Positions 26,205-38,900 of a stretch of DNA of 64,000 bases are shown here, piece by piece. The stretch spans positions 3,410,001 through 3,474,000 of the forward strand of contig JAXRKN010000037.1 in NCBI GenBank assembly GCA_038502055.1, given 5' to 3'. Position 1 is the stretch's first letter. Each line of letters begins with the position of its first letter. Source of the DNA: Tanytarsus gracilentus (lineage: Eukaryota > Arthropoda > Insecta > Diptera > Chironomidae). A program made the position numbers and the translations under genes. The notes under the pieces were generated by a model, which saw only the letters and a program-made list of their open reading frames with translations, did no database searches and was not told where the DNA came from.

Positions 26205-29200
26205 TTACGATTGATCACTCTCATCCGCTTTTCTACTTCGCTTCTGCCAAATCCAATTCGACTCTTGATAGTAATCCTCAATATCGTTTAACGTTTTGTC
26301 CTTTGTTTCTGGCAGGAGCCAATAAAAGAGGAGAAAAGCGCAAAAGCTCGAACAGCCGAACATGAAGAAGAGTCCTTGGGTTTTGATGACGATCCGGAGC
26401 CAGGGAAATACTTTTGTAATGCTGAAGAGCATCAAATTGAATGCTGTGAAAATCATACCCGACCAATGTCGCACCCGAAGCGGCAATAACTCCCCAACCA
26501 TAATGCCCGGCATAAGCATCGAACAAGTATTTGCGGAGATATAAAGTAGCATTAAAATTCCAATGATGATTAAGTCATTAAAAGATTTCGTCGTGTTGCC
26601 CTTCCAATACAGAAATGCCGACAATGTGAGGCTGATGATGGCGGAAAATATGCACGATGACAAGTACAACTTCCGGCGCCTCCACTTCAATAATAAATAG
26701 CAATAAACCATCGTTAGTATTAATCTGATTAAGGCAGTGAGCACGGCCGACTGCATCGTTGAGATTTGCATTGAGTGGTCGTCGCCAAAATTACAAATCT
26801 CCGTGATAATGTCGACGGCATAAAACACTATCAAATATGTGCCCGATAGGATTTGGAGGATGTTGAATGCATTAATTAGGATTATTGGCTTCAACACCGA
26901 CGGCTGCCTGATGACACTCAACACTGATTGACTTTTATGGCTTCGATTCATTTTGTCATTCTCGATGCGCTCAATTGTCTGCTTCAGCTCAATTTTCGCT
27001 GTCTCATCGGAATCGCGAAGCCATTCCAAAGCTGAAGAAAATATTATGATTTACTTTAAAAAAAACATTTTAACTTTTTTCATACCTTTTTTCGCTTTCT
27101 CATAGTAGCCTTTCTTTGCAAGCCAGTTTGGCGATTCAGGAGCAAGCGCTATAGCCATAAATGAGAAAATTGGCATGAGAGACCCACACCATGCCACCGT
27201 CCGCCAATGAAAGATGCTCCCAAGACCGTAGACTAATAAAATGCCGCACGAATACGATACAAATGGAATTCCCACTAAGATGCCTTTATGTAATGACATT
27301 AAAATGAGAGAGAAAACATTTCTATGATAATTAACCTCCGCTCGTGTTGCTAATTTCAATATTGGAAAGAAAGTTACCTCGTAAATTTGCCTGCGAAATT
27401 TCGGCGAGTAAAATCTGTAAAAAAGAAGAAAATATAAATGAAAAATTATGCAAAAAAAAGGTTAGGTAATGAAGTGAATTTGGAAGTGGTCAAGTTAGAG
27501 GAGAAATTATCATAAACGGTGATGTCAAGAGATATTACGCAAGTTTCGCTTTCTAAAAAAGGCAACATCTGACGAGAGAAAAAATTTTTTGTGACTTTTA
27601 CCACAAGGAACTTTATTAAAAAATTGACAAATCATTAAATATATCCTACCTGAGCTGGCGCTGCCATAAGACCAACAGCAATACCGCACACAATCCTTCC
27701 AACGAGAATGGCAACGTGAGAAGTTGATAGTGCAATAATACCCCAGCCACTCAATAATGGCATTATGGAGAGCAGTAGAGTACTCTTTCGACCGTATGCA
27801 TCCATTATTCCGGCTGATACCAATGAACCCATCGGTGTTGCCAGGGAATGTATTGACGCTAAACGTGTGTGAAGAAAAGTGAAAAGCAATGCAATGAGTT
27901 GGAAAATTTAAAAAAATGTTTAAGGTAGTGTGAAAAAGGGAAAGAAAGAAGTTCCGTAATTAAATTAACTTTAGACAATTTACTCGAACCTTAAATCCGA
28001 TTTTAGGACTTTTTCTCTGTACTTGCTTTGTATACCCAGGAGATCTTTCAAGAATTGAATTTTAATGTTTGAGTGATTTTTCACTCGCAAGGAAAATATT
28101 GAATTTCAGTCTCATGGTCATGCATGAGGAAGACGACGAAAAGAGATTAAAAATGGAAGGGATGAAGCAAGAGCTTACCAACCCAACTCGCCATTTCATA
28201 GTCCATTGAGAGGGCATCCGTTGGATGGTTGACCAATTGAGGTAGAATGACTGTCGAATATCTATATTTTTTTTCAATGTGAGAGGATGAAAAATTAAAT
28301 TCGTTCAAACTTTCATCACAATCTATTAAATTTTATGTCCTCAAAATCGTTTCTGCGATAGTAAAAAAAAGCTCGAAACATTTTCTGTTTGTTGATAATA
28401 AAAAATAAATGTCAATGAAATTGAGTTCGGAGCACTCACCCAATGGGCATTCCAACTGAACAAGCGAGCAATAAGATTGCGCCTGTCATCAGAACCTGCA
28501 AAAAAGAGAGAGAGAAAATATTAACATGGGTTCATTTTTCACACTTGTATCATCGAATAATAATTTATTTTATGTATATGACCTCCGGGAGGGATGGCTG
28601 CAAAGTCCATGTTTATATATAGGAGAGCACGGTCAATAACATTTCTCAATGTGAAGTTCATTATTATCGAACACTTTTATGTGTGTATAAAACTATCGAA
28701 TGTCATTGGCATTCGATTATGGACTTCATTTCCATATCAAGTTTTCGCACCAAAATTATTAAAACATTTTTGTTCTGTTATATTCATAACATTGGACTTC
28801 CCGATGGTTACAATCGGATTTTTTTGAAATTTATTCACATTTAATTTTTTAAATTTAAATTTCAAATTCGAGAATAAAAAAAATTCCTCACATTAAAATA
28901 AATTTTTAAGGTTAAATTTTAAAAATTTCTAATTCAAGAATAAAAATATTTCCATCCCTTGCTAATTTTGTTTTCTTCTTATTGCAATTTCCCTTTTCAT
29001 TTCCACCCCTCACACAAGCTAGAAAATGTCAAATTTTTAGAGCGACTCAATAAATTTCGATTCAGTTCTTCATCATCATTTGCTGTCATGAAATGTCATC
29101 GAAATGAAAATATCAGCAAGAGTGAGCGAGCTTTAATTGTTTTGTTGTGCCTCGATTCAATCTTTTTCCCCTTCATACACTTGATAGAAAGAGAAATGAA

Positions 29201-31911
29201 ATTGAATAGCAGACGCACATAGTGTGCTTGTTTGAGCAAAATGCGAGACACGCGATCGCTATACGAAAATGGAAGGAAGGCTGACGTCATTGATCAAAGG
29301 TCTCTCTAATTTTTGTTTCTATAATTTCGGCAAAACTCAATTTTATGGACATACCGGAGCTTCTAAACATACAACACGAAATGTTTATGGCCGAGAATTA
29401 ATTAAACATTCAGGTGTGACACGATTTTGTGACGGTTTCGATAGAAAACTCTTTTTTTCTGTTTACTCGCTTGAAGGTGTCGACAGCAATTAAGCATCGA
29501 CATTGCACACACACACGACATGCTGATGATAGTCGAGAGCGGAACATAGAAAGGAACTTTGATGTATGACGACGATCATTATGCGGTTATCAAACTTTTT
29601 TTTCTCCTTCGCGCTTCGACGACGCGATTTAATGATAAAATTACTCCCGTCGTACACTTCGCTCCGTGACATTGTGTGGATTTGGATGTGGGAGAAAATT
29701 TATATGCGTTTATTGCATTCAAGGGAATTCCACTTCATTGTGGTGGCGAGATAATAGAAATTTATATCAGCTGTTCTCATGATGACACACATCATCATAA
29801 AAAATAAGAAGAAGCGCGTATCTTATTGGATGAGGTCAAGGTTTCATTCGCACCGAAAAATATTCTTTTATGACCTCATGTTAAAAAAAGTTCTGAGATA
29901 AAAACACTTGATTATCTGAGTTTATATTTTTTATGTGTTTCGCCTTGGTGAGAAATTTAGCATTTACTCGGTTCTTAATCTTGCATCATACGAAAAAGTT
30001 TTCCCTCGAAAATTAAAAGTATTAAAATTCAATTCTATAAATTTTTACAAATTTTTACGAAAATTTTGAAGCAACCCTGAAGGAGATGTAAAATCTCACA
30101 AGAGGCTTCACTCTCACCCCTTTCACCCTTCATCGCCATCATCATTTTTTCTCTTCGTCGTTTTGCATCGTGATGATTTTGATGATGATTTATGAGCTCT
30201 GTGCTCAAGGCAGCAAAAGAGATGCCTTGTAGTCGCGATCACATAAGCAAAAAAGAAGAGAGATATGAAGACGGTTGCAAACGACGGCATAAAGAAGAGA
30301 GGATTTCCATTTTTATGGTAATGATTGCGAGATATATCTTCAAGTTCACCTTCGTGCATTTCACATTATCCTCACTTTTACCACCTTCGTCGGTTTGTTG
30401 TGTCGTGTATGTGCCTTGAAATATATTTTCATCGTTGCGAGAATTTATAGAAATTTGATGGGTTCTCTCACTCGACTGTCATATCTCTTTTATCATATTT
30501 TACGACTTTGTACTGCCGCTTACAGAAATCATGACAGATGTAAATTTGTTGCCACCTGACACCCTTCTCATGTATCTCAGGTGTGTGTGCGTTGTTTACT
30601 ACCCTTGGTGCGAATGACAGATATTCATCTTTTATCAATCGAAAGCAGATACACGATGGGGATTCAAATGACATATTTTGTTATTTATTGAAAATAATTT
30701 TTCTTATGATTTCTTTCCCTCTCGCAAAAAATGACGAGCATGTGAAAAATGATTTTTCTGGGTATTTTTGTGTGATAGTAAATTTTTTAAATAATTTTAA
30801 ACAGAATTTTTTTTGAAATTTAATTAATTTTTTATCCTCTACAAAATGCGCGGTTTCTATTTGCACAAACTTAGAAAATTTTATTTGCCCTTTTGTAATT
30901 TTCCACGAAAAAGGATTTTAAGCACTTTTCAACTAGTTGTTAATTAACTTATTAATATTTTAAATTTTCCCTCGAATTCTTGAGGTAACTTTTCGTCTTC
31001 AAACCCACACACAAAAACCATTCTCCACGTCAATCTAATTTCATTCCGGCTCGATTTCGATTTCATGGAAATTTAACAGCAATTGGCAAAATTTAATTTC
31101 GAAAGCATCGCATGGCAACAACATCAGAGCCGTTTGTTGGTAACAGGCAATAGCATCGAAAGGAAAGCCGTAACAATTCTTTAAAATATTCAGGAAGTGA
31201 GAAAGAAAATTTTCGCTTTTCTTGTAAAGCGTTCAACGGTGGTGGAAGAGTCAAAAGAAGAAAATATGTTTAGTCACTTTGTAAAATTTTCATTAATTTT
31301 TCTTTCTCCCCTCACATACTTTTTTATACCTTTCTTTTTTCTCTCCCGGTGTCAGTTTTAATCATTAAAAATTTTTCCTTCACTCCAACGCACCAAAAAA
31401 AAGAGAGCGAGAATCTTTTGCATAGTCAGTGTTTCTGCTGGTGATGTTTTATAAAAAAAGGCTCAGGAAGTGGGAAAATTTCTGCGAAGAACTTTTTTAT
31501 ATGTGCGGAGAATTTTCTAAAGGTACCACAACATTCATTAAGTGCGAAACGGAAAAGAAGCATGAAAAAAAGTTTTTTCCCCTCCATCCATGTAACAGAA
31601 GTTGAAAAATAAATTTCTGAGGAGGGTAAAAAGAGAAGTGAAAGCAAACTCACCTGATGCCAAACACCATTTTTCGATGATTTGCCTTGCTGTTGCGATG
31701 GTGGCCCATCGTTGTTGATTATTAATTTGTCAATCTCAATTAACTGTGTCTTATGAGGAAATTTATTGCCTTCGCCAACATCACCATCCGTCCTCTCCGA
31801 TGACACATTTGCCGCTTGATTGATATTAATAATTTTGAACTTTTTGTCATTGTTGCTGTCAGCTAATGAAACTTTCTCACACTCGCTGTTAAATTGATCG
31901 CTGTTTACCAT
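26205..31911 (-). CDS. Facilitated trehalose/sugar transporter, Tret1-like (MFS)
   Basis: Twelve-span major facilitator sugar transporter of the plasma membrane, in the insect Tret1/GLUT-like group. Seven exons (31911-31654, 28495-28440, 28261-28179, 27858-27650, 27414-27378, 27283-27086, 27031-26205) join in frame to 555 aa. A hydrophilic N-terminus of about 86 residues precedes TM1. Signature pieces are DAYGRK (152-157) after TM2, the AEISQANLRG segment (206-215) that corresponds to the family's SE-x(6)-RG motif, PESPNWL (263-269) after TM6, QILSG (340-344) in TM7 and PETKDKTL (521-528) after TM12. Divergent points are QILSG in place of QQLSG, and WRRRK where many members have D-x-x-GRR. 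Both suggest a specialised member, so the substrate cannot be stated. Intron 1 is 3.2 kb; the others are short. The start chosen is M at 31911; an upstream in-frame ATG at 31998 is possible. Confidence 0.88.
28496..31653 (-). other. Large first intron of the Tret1-like gene
   Basis: About 3.2 kb bounded by GTGAGT (31653-31648) and a TTTTTTGCAG acceptor ending at 28496. It contains a 9-bp inverted repeat with AGGTCA/TGACCT half sites (29830-29838 and 29871-29879) and a weakly duplicated AT-rich segment near 28850-28950. Open frames within it look like chance frames. Confidence 0.7.
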
Positions 31912-33833
31912 CCAACATGCATGAATTATAATGAGGTCGTGGTGGGGGATGCGCGACGTTATATATGGAGGAAAAGAAAAATAATCGCATTTCACCAATT
32001 AATGGAAATGTATCATTAATTTTATTCCGCTGTGACATTGAGGAATTGAATGTGTGCCTAGAGTGCTTCAAGAGTGTCATTAATTTGAGATTTGAATGAA
32101 AATTGTTGGTGACAGCTATTTAAGTAAAAAAAGATTATGTTTTCGCCGCGCGCGCGTGCACTTCAACATGATGAAGCGAAAGCAATATGCGAGGACTAAA
32201 AAGTCTATTTTTCACTCATAAAAAAAGCACTCTAGACTAAGTTTTTTTGGGAACAAAGTATTTGACAAGGGAGGGAAATTTTTTTAAACTATTTATTAAA
32301 AACTAGAAAGCAACTTTTTAAACTTTTTCATGCAAATATCATGAATAACATAATGCTAGTAATTTTTTCCATCCCTTGTCAGTAAATTTCAAGTTCTAAG
32401 AGCAAGAAAAGCTTTACAATGCCATTGTTGGAGCTTATGGTGGTTGTATGTCGCGAAAATGATGATGCTCTTCGAGATTCTTTCCTCACCCACGATGAAT
32501 AGCCGAAGAAAATATATAAAATTTGTACGCGGCAACGATATGAAGCACTTTTTGTCAACAATAAAGTTTTTTACTCTCAAGAAGGATTTTTTTCACTTAT
32601 TCTCAAACATGCTCACGCTCGCAAGGAGAACAATTTGAGGGCACTTGAATCCTTTTTTTGCTTCCCGCATTACTTCGCATAATACGACATATGCACAAAA
32701 TCCCACTTGAGCCTTTGAGTTATTCTCTTTGAGTTTTGCAACTTCACCGCATAATACTTTAGGACTGTTCGCAACACACACACAAAAAAATCTCTGATTA
32801 CTGAAAATAAAACTCTTTGCTTTGTTATGTTCCAACTTGTGCGAGTGACAAGAAAAATGAGTCCTTAACTCTGTTATAATTTCTCAGAAAGCCACATGAA
32901 TTTATCACATAAGAATTTAAAAAAAAAAATAGTCACAGATTTATAACGCGTGGCGTTCCGCTTCACGTTAGACTTGCAAATAAATTGGTGGCTTTCTCGG
33001 AGAAAACGTATAAACCGAATAAGCTTTGTGTGACTGACTGAATGATGTGCGTGTGGATGAGAGCGAGAGGCACTTTAAAGCTGCCTCTCTTCTTTTATTT
33101 TCTGGTTTAAAGCCACTCACTAATACAAAGTCTGAGATTGTTGTGTGATCGCGATGTTTTGTGTGAAATTAACATGCATGCTTTTTCATGAGTGTTTAAG
33201 CGATAAGAAGGAAGAGTTTTATTTTCTAGAACTATTCTAATGAGGATTGATGAATTTTAATTTGGAGTTTGTTAAAAAATTATAAAAGCAATTTTAATGT
33301 CTCTCCAAATGTGTCATCAAAAAAATTAGAATTCCTCCACAAAAGTTTTTCTTTCATGTCACTTTTGCCGCCCGAAGGATTCTTTTTAAATCATTATCAA
33401 AGCTTTAACTTGAAGCTGAGATCAAAGCATATCTCTTTTGTAAGTGTGAATGTTTTGACAATTATGACTCAAGAGACATCATTATCTTGATTAAATCTCA
33501 CTCCACAACACCAGGAAGATTATATCACTCACTTTATGTTAAAAAATTCTGACACAGATCCAGCTCTCGCAAGGAGAAAGGAGGAAGTAATAAAAATGTA
33601 TGAGAAAATTGATTTAAATCGCAAAACTCATGTGATAATGGTGCCGTCGTGAAGTGACACACTTCTAGTTATATCGTCAAGTCTTTTTGATCCGATTGCG
33701 TCAGTTTTGATTAATCGCGCACTTGACAATTTCTTTTTTTTTCGGGAGTAACTGTCTTGACCCATTTTTTTAAGCACACGCATGCAAAAAAAGTAAACAA
33801 CGAATTTAGATTTTAGATGGAATTCAATCAAAT
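31912..33833. other. Intergenic region upstream of the Tret1-like gene
   Basis: About 1.9 kb between the transporter start and the 3' end of the small mitochondrial-type gene. It should hold the transporter promoter, but no TATA box could be assigned. A short alternating CG run (CGCGCGCG) lies near 32149-32156. No coding frame with recognisable features. Confidence 0.5.
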
Positions 33834-33839
33834 TTTATT
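33834..33839 (-). other. Poly(A) signal of the 94-aa gene
   Basis: AATAAA on the minus strand 17 bases after the stop codon of the gene at 33857-34141. Its close position supports that short frame as a genuine transcribed gene. Confidence 0.6.
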
Positions 33840-33856
33840 AACCGCAATTCCAAACT

Positions 33857-34141
33857 CTAGAACCCTTCAGTGTTCAAGTACAATTTCGTGCATTTTGATT
33901 TGAGCTCAAACTCGTTCAGTTTTTTCATGTCAGCGAAATTTGGCACGATCTGCTTGTGCTCCATGCAAGGTTCCTTATTCTTTTCCTCCTCTTCACATTC
34001 TCCGTATTGCTCGCGTTCATCGTCTTCACGAATATTAAGCTCCTCCGGGCACATTCCGAGTGGCGGTCTTAATGGATTCTGCGAATAACTTCTAATCGAA
34101 GGTATAACAAATTTCTTGAGTGATTGGCGGAAAATTGACAT
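33857..34141 (-). CDS. Small putative mitochondrial protein, 94 aa, unknown family
   Basis: Single-exon frame with a clear ATG and TAG. The first 20 residues (MSIFRQSLKKFVIPSIRSYS) are rich in Arg, Lys and Ser with no acidic residue and alternate with hydrophobic positions, as in a cleavable mitochondrial targeting peptide ending in the common R-S-Y-S. The remainder is hydrophilic, with an acidic stretch at about 38-55 and four cysteines (31, 49, 59, 84). Codon composition is richer in GC than the flanks, and AATAAA follows the stop closely. I do not recognise the family. Small nuclear-encoded matrix or inner-membrane proteins of this size are common in insects, but no function can be given. 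Confidence 0.65.
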   Translation of the reverse strand: MSIFRQSLKKFVIPSIRSYSQNPLRPPLGMCPEELNIREDDEREQYGECEEEEKNKEPCMEHKQIVPNFADMKKLNEFELKSKCTKLYLNTEGF

Positions 34142-34396
34142 AATTGAAATTTAGAGAGAGATTTTTTTTCGATGTAAAATTTATTTTTGGAAAAGAAAAA
34201 GATTGCTGAGTTAATAATGGCATGAAATTTTACCCTTTAATCAGTCTGCACCCATTAAGAAATATTTTTATGACACAAAATATCTTCATGACAATCAGAG
34301 CAACTCAGCATAAAAATCTATTCAAAACTCACCCCTCAATGACACTTAAATGAAATTCTAATAAAGATTAAAGCCCAACCTAAAAAAGCCTTATAA

Positions 34397-34424
34397 TTTT
34401 TCTATTAATAAACCACAGTGCTAA
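34397..34424 (+). repeat. Dispersed 28-base repeat, copy 1
   Basis: TTTTTCTATTAA, one variable base (T here), then AAACCACAGTGCTAA. It matches copy 2 at 35970 in 27 of 28 positions, in the same orientation, while the surrounding sequence is not similar. It includes AACCACA, the Runt/RUNX core. Confidence 0.7.
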
Positions 34425-35969
34425 TGACTTTAATGTCGGTTATCAAAGACAAAAGTAAACATACACCAGAGAGGAAAATTAAAGGCGTTTATTTTTGTTG
34501 TTTTCCATAATCGTCCCTCATGCCATTCTATATGCCATCATAATCTCTCTTTTTTGCCGAGTCATTGAAAGCACAATATTTACATTAGATATATTTCAGC
34601 CGAAGCACAGCAGTGACAGAAATCCGTAGGCACTGATAAATTTTTCGTGTTTATCGCATGCAATAAAAAAATAATTTCCATCATCATTAGAGAATTTTTT
34701 CTCCTTCAAATTAAATGATTCTTTTGATGCATACGTGAGAGAGAGAACACAATAGAAAGTCTTATTAGGCCATGGTCGAAAATATATTTGATCATGAATT
34801 TAAATTTCCTACACTCCACGTCCGCTTTATGAGTTATAAGACGATTAAGCTTGTAAGGTCATGTTTTGTGTGTTTTCGATGATCAACGAGGGTCATGGAG
34901 GTATATTTTGTGCTTATGCTCATTTCGCATGCATTCAATTCAGCTCAGTGAGCAACTAGAAGGAAGTTCACTCATGCAATTTTCATCTAAGTACTACAAT
35001 ATACGTACGTGCACTTATCTATGTAAATGTGTTCAATAAGGAAGAGAAAAGTGCACATACTATACTTTTTTATGAGATTCCATTCTATGATGCACATAAA
35101 AATGATGAGTTTATGATGGATAATTTCATTTTTATTTACGATATATTTACTGATGTGTTCACATATGATTGTGTGCACCTCATTCAGTCACTTTATGACA
35201 TAGAATCGAGAAATGTAAAAAAAGGTACTGAAAAGATAGTAAAAATATGGAAGATAATAAAAGTAGTAAATGTTGTACTTGTGAAAATTATTGCGATACA
35301 TTTTTATGGGAGAAATTTATTGCGGATCAAACTCTTCTGCTTATCAAAGATTTTTATAAATTTAGAAAATCATTTTCTCAGCAGAAATCTCATCCACAAT
35401 GACCAAGAAATAATCGTATTTTTCATTCTTATAAAATATGCAAATTTAGCTGCAATTTATTGTGAATTATTGACATAAAAATAGTAAACAAACAATTTTT
35501 TTCTATCATCATGAAACTAAATTTTAAATTGATTACAGCAATTTTATATTGAATTTAAAATTTTGCAGATTTTACTGAAGATCGAGTTAAAAAAATATAA
35601 CTTTAAATTTATAAATTTTCTTCAAATAAAATGTAGGTCATCCCTTAATATGATCAGACACTCTAACACATCGCAATGATCCAAACATTTCAGTACTAAA
35701 CAAACTTCTTTTGTGACCTGAATATGACTTTTTCTACTTTATTCTCGGATTCAATATTTTACGACGGTGTGGGATGAAAGTGAGCAGAATATTATGAAGC
35801 ATAAGGCAATAAAAATATGATGTGCGATTCACGAAAAGTTTAGCGTCATATGTAGTTCCCTTTATGTCTCTAAATTGTCTTTTCACACTCAACTAGCTCA
35901 TGATTGATAACGAACAAAGCGAAGATGAAAGTGAATTTATAACTCATAAAAGTAAGAATGAATTTATGA

Positions 35970-35997
35970 TTTTTCTATTAAGAAACCACAGTGCTAA
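35970..35997 (+). repeat. Dispersed 28-base repeat, copy 2
   Basis: Second copy of the element at 34397, with G in place of T at the variable position. Similarity stops on both sides within a few bases. Confidence 0.7.
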
Positions 35998-38900
35998 AAA
36001 CATTTAATGATGAATTGAAAATAAAATTAAAAACTTTAACTTTGTTCAGATGAAAACAATAGAATAAGTTGCAGTAAAGAACTTGCAGAAAAAAAATTCA
36101 ACTATATATAATTTTTTGCAATACATTAGAGCGAATTTATCGATGTCGGTAGTAAAATAAAATATGCCAGTATTTTCTATTATTCTTTCAAGTATGACAA
36201 TGGAAAGTCGGAATTGGAAGACGAGAGTGATTCAATCAACGCATGCGACATTAGCAAGGCTGAGTGTCAATTTAGTCTCTTCTATGCGATTGTCATGTTA
36301 TGTTCGTATGTATACTCGAAATCGTTGACCTTATAAAAAAATTGCTTACTTAAAAAAGGAAAAATAAATTTTTATCGCATTAGAAAATGAAAGTTTTTAA
36401 CCAATTGCATATTGTGCTTGGCAAAAATAAATTTAATTTTAATATTTAAAAAATTTGCTCGCTCAACAGAAACCAAATTTCACATCCGTTAGTGCTTGAC
36501 AGTGAAAAAAGCTTTTTTTTCTATCTTCGCACCATAAAAATGCAGAAAAGGTTCATTTGCATAATGTAAATACAATTTTTCTCATTCTTTGACACGATAG
36601 TGACAGTGATAATGGAAAATTCGTGTCGTTCAATGGCTTTAAGCTCTTATGTAATGCAAAATGTGTGTGTATGGGTGGATGCAGAGTTGAAAGCATTTTA
36701 TGCGATTGCGATCATCATCGAGTTCGTATTTTAGAGAAAAGCGTACACAAAAGCAAAATCCTCTACTATTTTTCCACGTGAATGAATGCTCACTCTAACG
36801 ATTTTAAGCTTTTAAGAAGATTTTCAGGATGAAAATTGGGAAGCTTTAACAACAAAAAATAAATTCTCTTTATTAAAAAATCCCAAATCCACTCTCGATG
36901 TATAAGAAACTGATTTGAATTTAACGTTCGATGAATATGAATTATTTAAATATGATAATTTCAATCGAACATTGCCATACGCTCACAGCTTCTGCCAGAG
37001 GAAAATTCTGCGATTTTCATATCAAAATCTATTAAAAAGTGATGAAGCACAATCTTTCAATCCCATACGCCTTGGCAACAAAGTAATTAATTCATTCATG
37101 GCAGAGTACGAAGTGAAATTGACTTTTTAATTCGGTGTCGTTGCATTTTAAAGCAGATTTAAGTGAATTTTAAATTATTCAAACGGATGCAAAATTTTCT
37201 ACAATTAAACCTCAACATTGTCTCTCAAATTTCAAATGGTGTCTAATTAGCTAAACATATCAAAAAGCTCAAATAGTCGCTCAAAGCTCATCACTTCTTT
37301 CTAATCACGAGCCACAAGCCCTTTTACATTCCCATGCACAACAAAACTCAAACATAATCCCTCGTTGTTTGCAAAGCACATACATTCGACAACAAGGATC
37401 TGAAATAGCCAATGGATTGCATGTCCAATGTGTATTTTATTGCATAATAGATTCTCCATTCATGGTCAAATAAGTTGTAAGTGGAAACCACTGAACCTAA
37501 TTGCATAAAGAGCACTGCTGCATAATTTATAATTCCAAGAGAGTGGATGACATGATGTATAATGTGAGTGTAGTACATCTAGAAAACAGACCATTAAAGA
37601 CGTCGAGTATGGAGGAACATAAAATTAAAGGAGAGCATTATTGTCGTGAAAGCAAGTGTACTTGTCGTTTTATTACATCTAGTCTCGAACTTCTTTTTAT
37701 TCTGAACACAAAGCGATGTGCTTGTAAATTGCACGGAGCGAACAAAGCGCGCGCAAAAAAAGTCGCAACCTAAAATCCGCTTAAGCCCTTAAAGAATATT
37801 AGTAGATAAAGAATACGGCAGCGGAAGTAGCTTTTTTTCCCGTGTACAAAAAACCACAATAAAACATTGTGTAAAGATTAAAAAAATGTGAATACTTTTT
37901 TCACTGCTGCACTTTTTTTCCGTCTAGATGCTGTTTATTTTGTTGATAAAATCCACTTTCATATGCGATGATGTAGCAGCGAGAGAAAATCCACAGTCCG
38001 CATGTACTCAGTGTTCGTTGCTTGAAGGGATAATAAAGGAAATACTATTTCATACTCGCCGCTGTGTTCAGCATGTATTATTTTCAAATGACACCGAATA
38101 TTAGCTTTTCATTTTTATCTTCAGATTTTTCTATGCACTCAAATGTGGTCGCTAACTGTGGCAGGGTTTTAACTAAAAAATTTAATAATGAATCTAATGA
38201 AACATCCATAAAAATGCATGATTTACTATCATCTTCCTACTTCTATCTTTTTTTATTACAAAATTGCATATTTTTGTAAACTTCGCCGAATAAAAAAGTT
38301 GAAAATGCAAAACGTAATTCATTTTACCTCGCTCGCCACATAGATTTTTTGTTTTATGATTTTGAGTGCGGTTTGTGCTTCAAATATAATTTTTTCTTGC
38401 TTTCTATAAATTTTGTTTTTTAAATTAATTAATAATGAAACGAGAGACCAAGGCCATGAATATGAAAGCGGAGTAAAAAAGAGCCCTCATGACGAGTAAT
38501 TACGTTTGGCTTATATAATTATGATTGTATGATACATTTGAGAGCGGTAAAAAATGATTTTTTTTGCTTGCATGAAAACTACCGCAGCAGCAACAGCAAA
38601 AAAAGTTAATTTAATTTATGAGGGAAATTTTCATCTTTGAGCGCGTTTTATGAAGTCGAAAATTATTTTAATTTCTTTGTAATTTAAATTATTTTAATTT
38701 TAAACAGTTAAAAATTAATTAGTGAAAAACGCGCTTGATAAATATTCACGGCTACTTTTCAATCTCATTTCTCCCCGCTTCAACTCAGTTGGACTTCAAT
38801 AAATTTTTCCATCGTTTTCTCTCGTGTACCTTTTACTGTTTGCGGTTTTGTGCCCCAAAAAATGAAATGAAATTTAATTCACAGTGGAGAATTTAATTCG

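Noticed and set aside
28251..28262. Acceptor CGACAG (ending at 28251) for transporter exon 3
   Set aside because: It would put the exon out of frame with exon 2; the ATATAG acceptor ending at 28262 restores the frame and gives GYSTVILPQL, as expected for the family.
35029..35478. 149-aa open frame, plus strand
   Set aside because: Composition follows local AT bias, no recognisable motif, promoter or poly(A) context.
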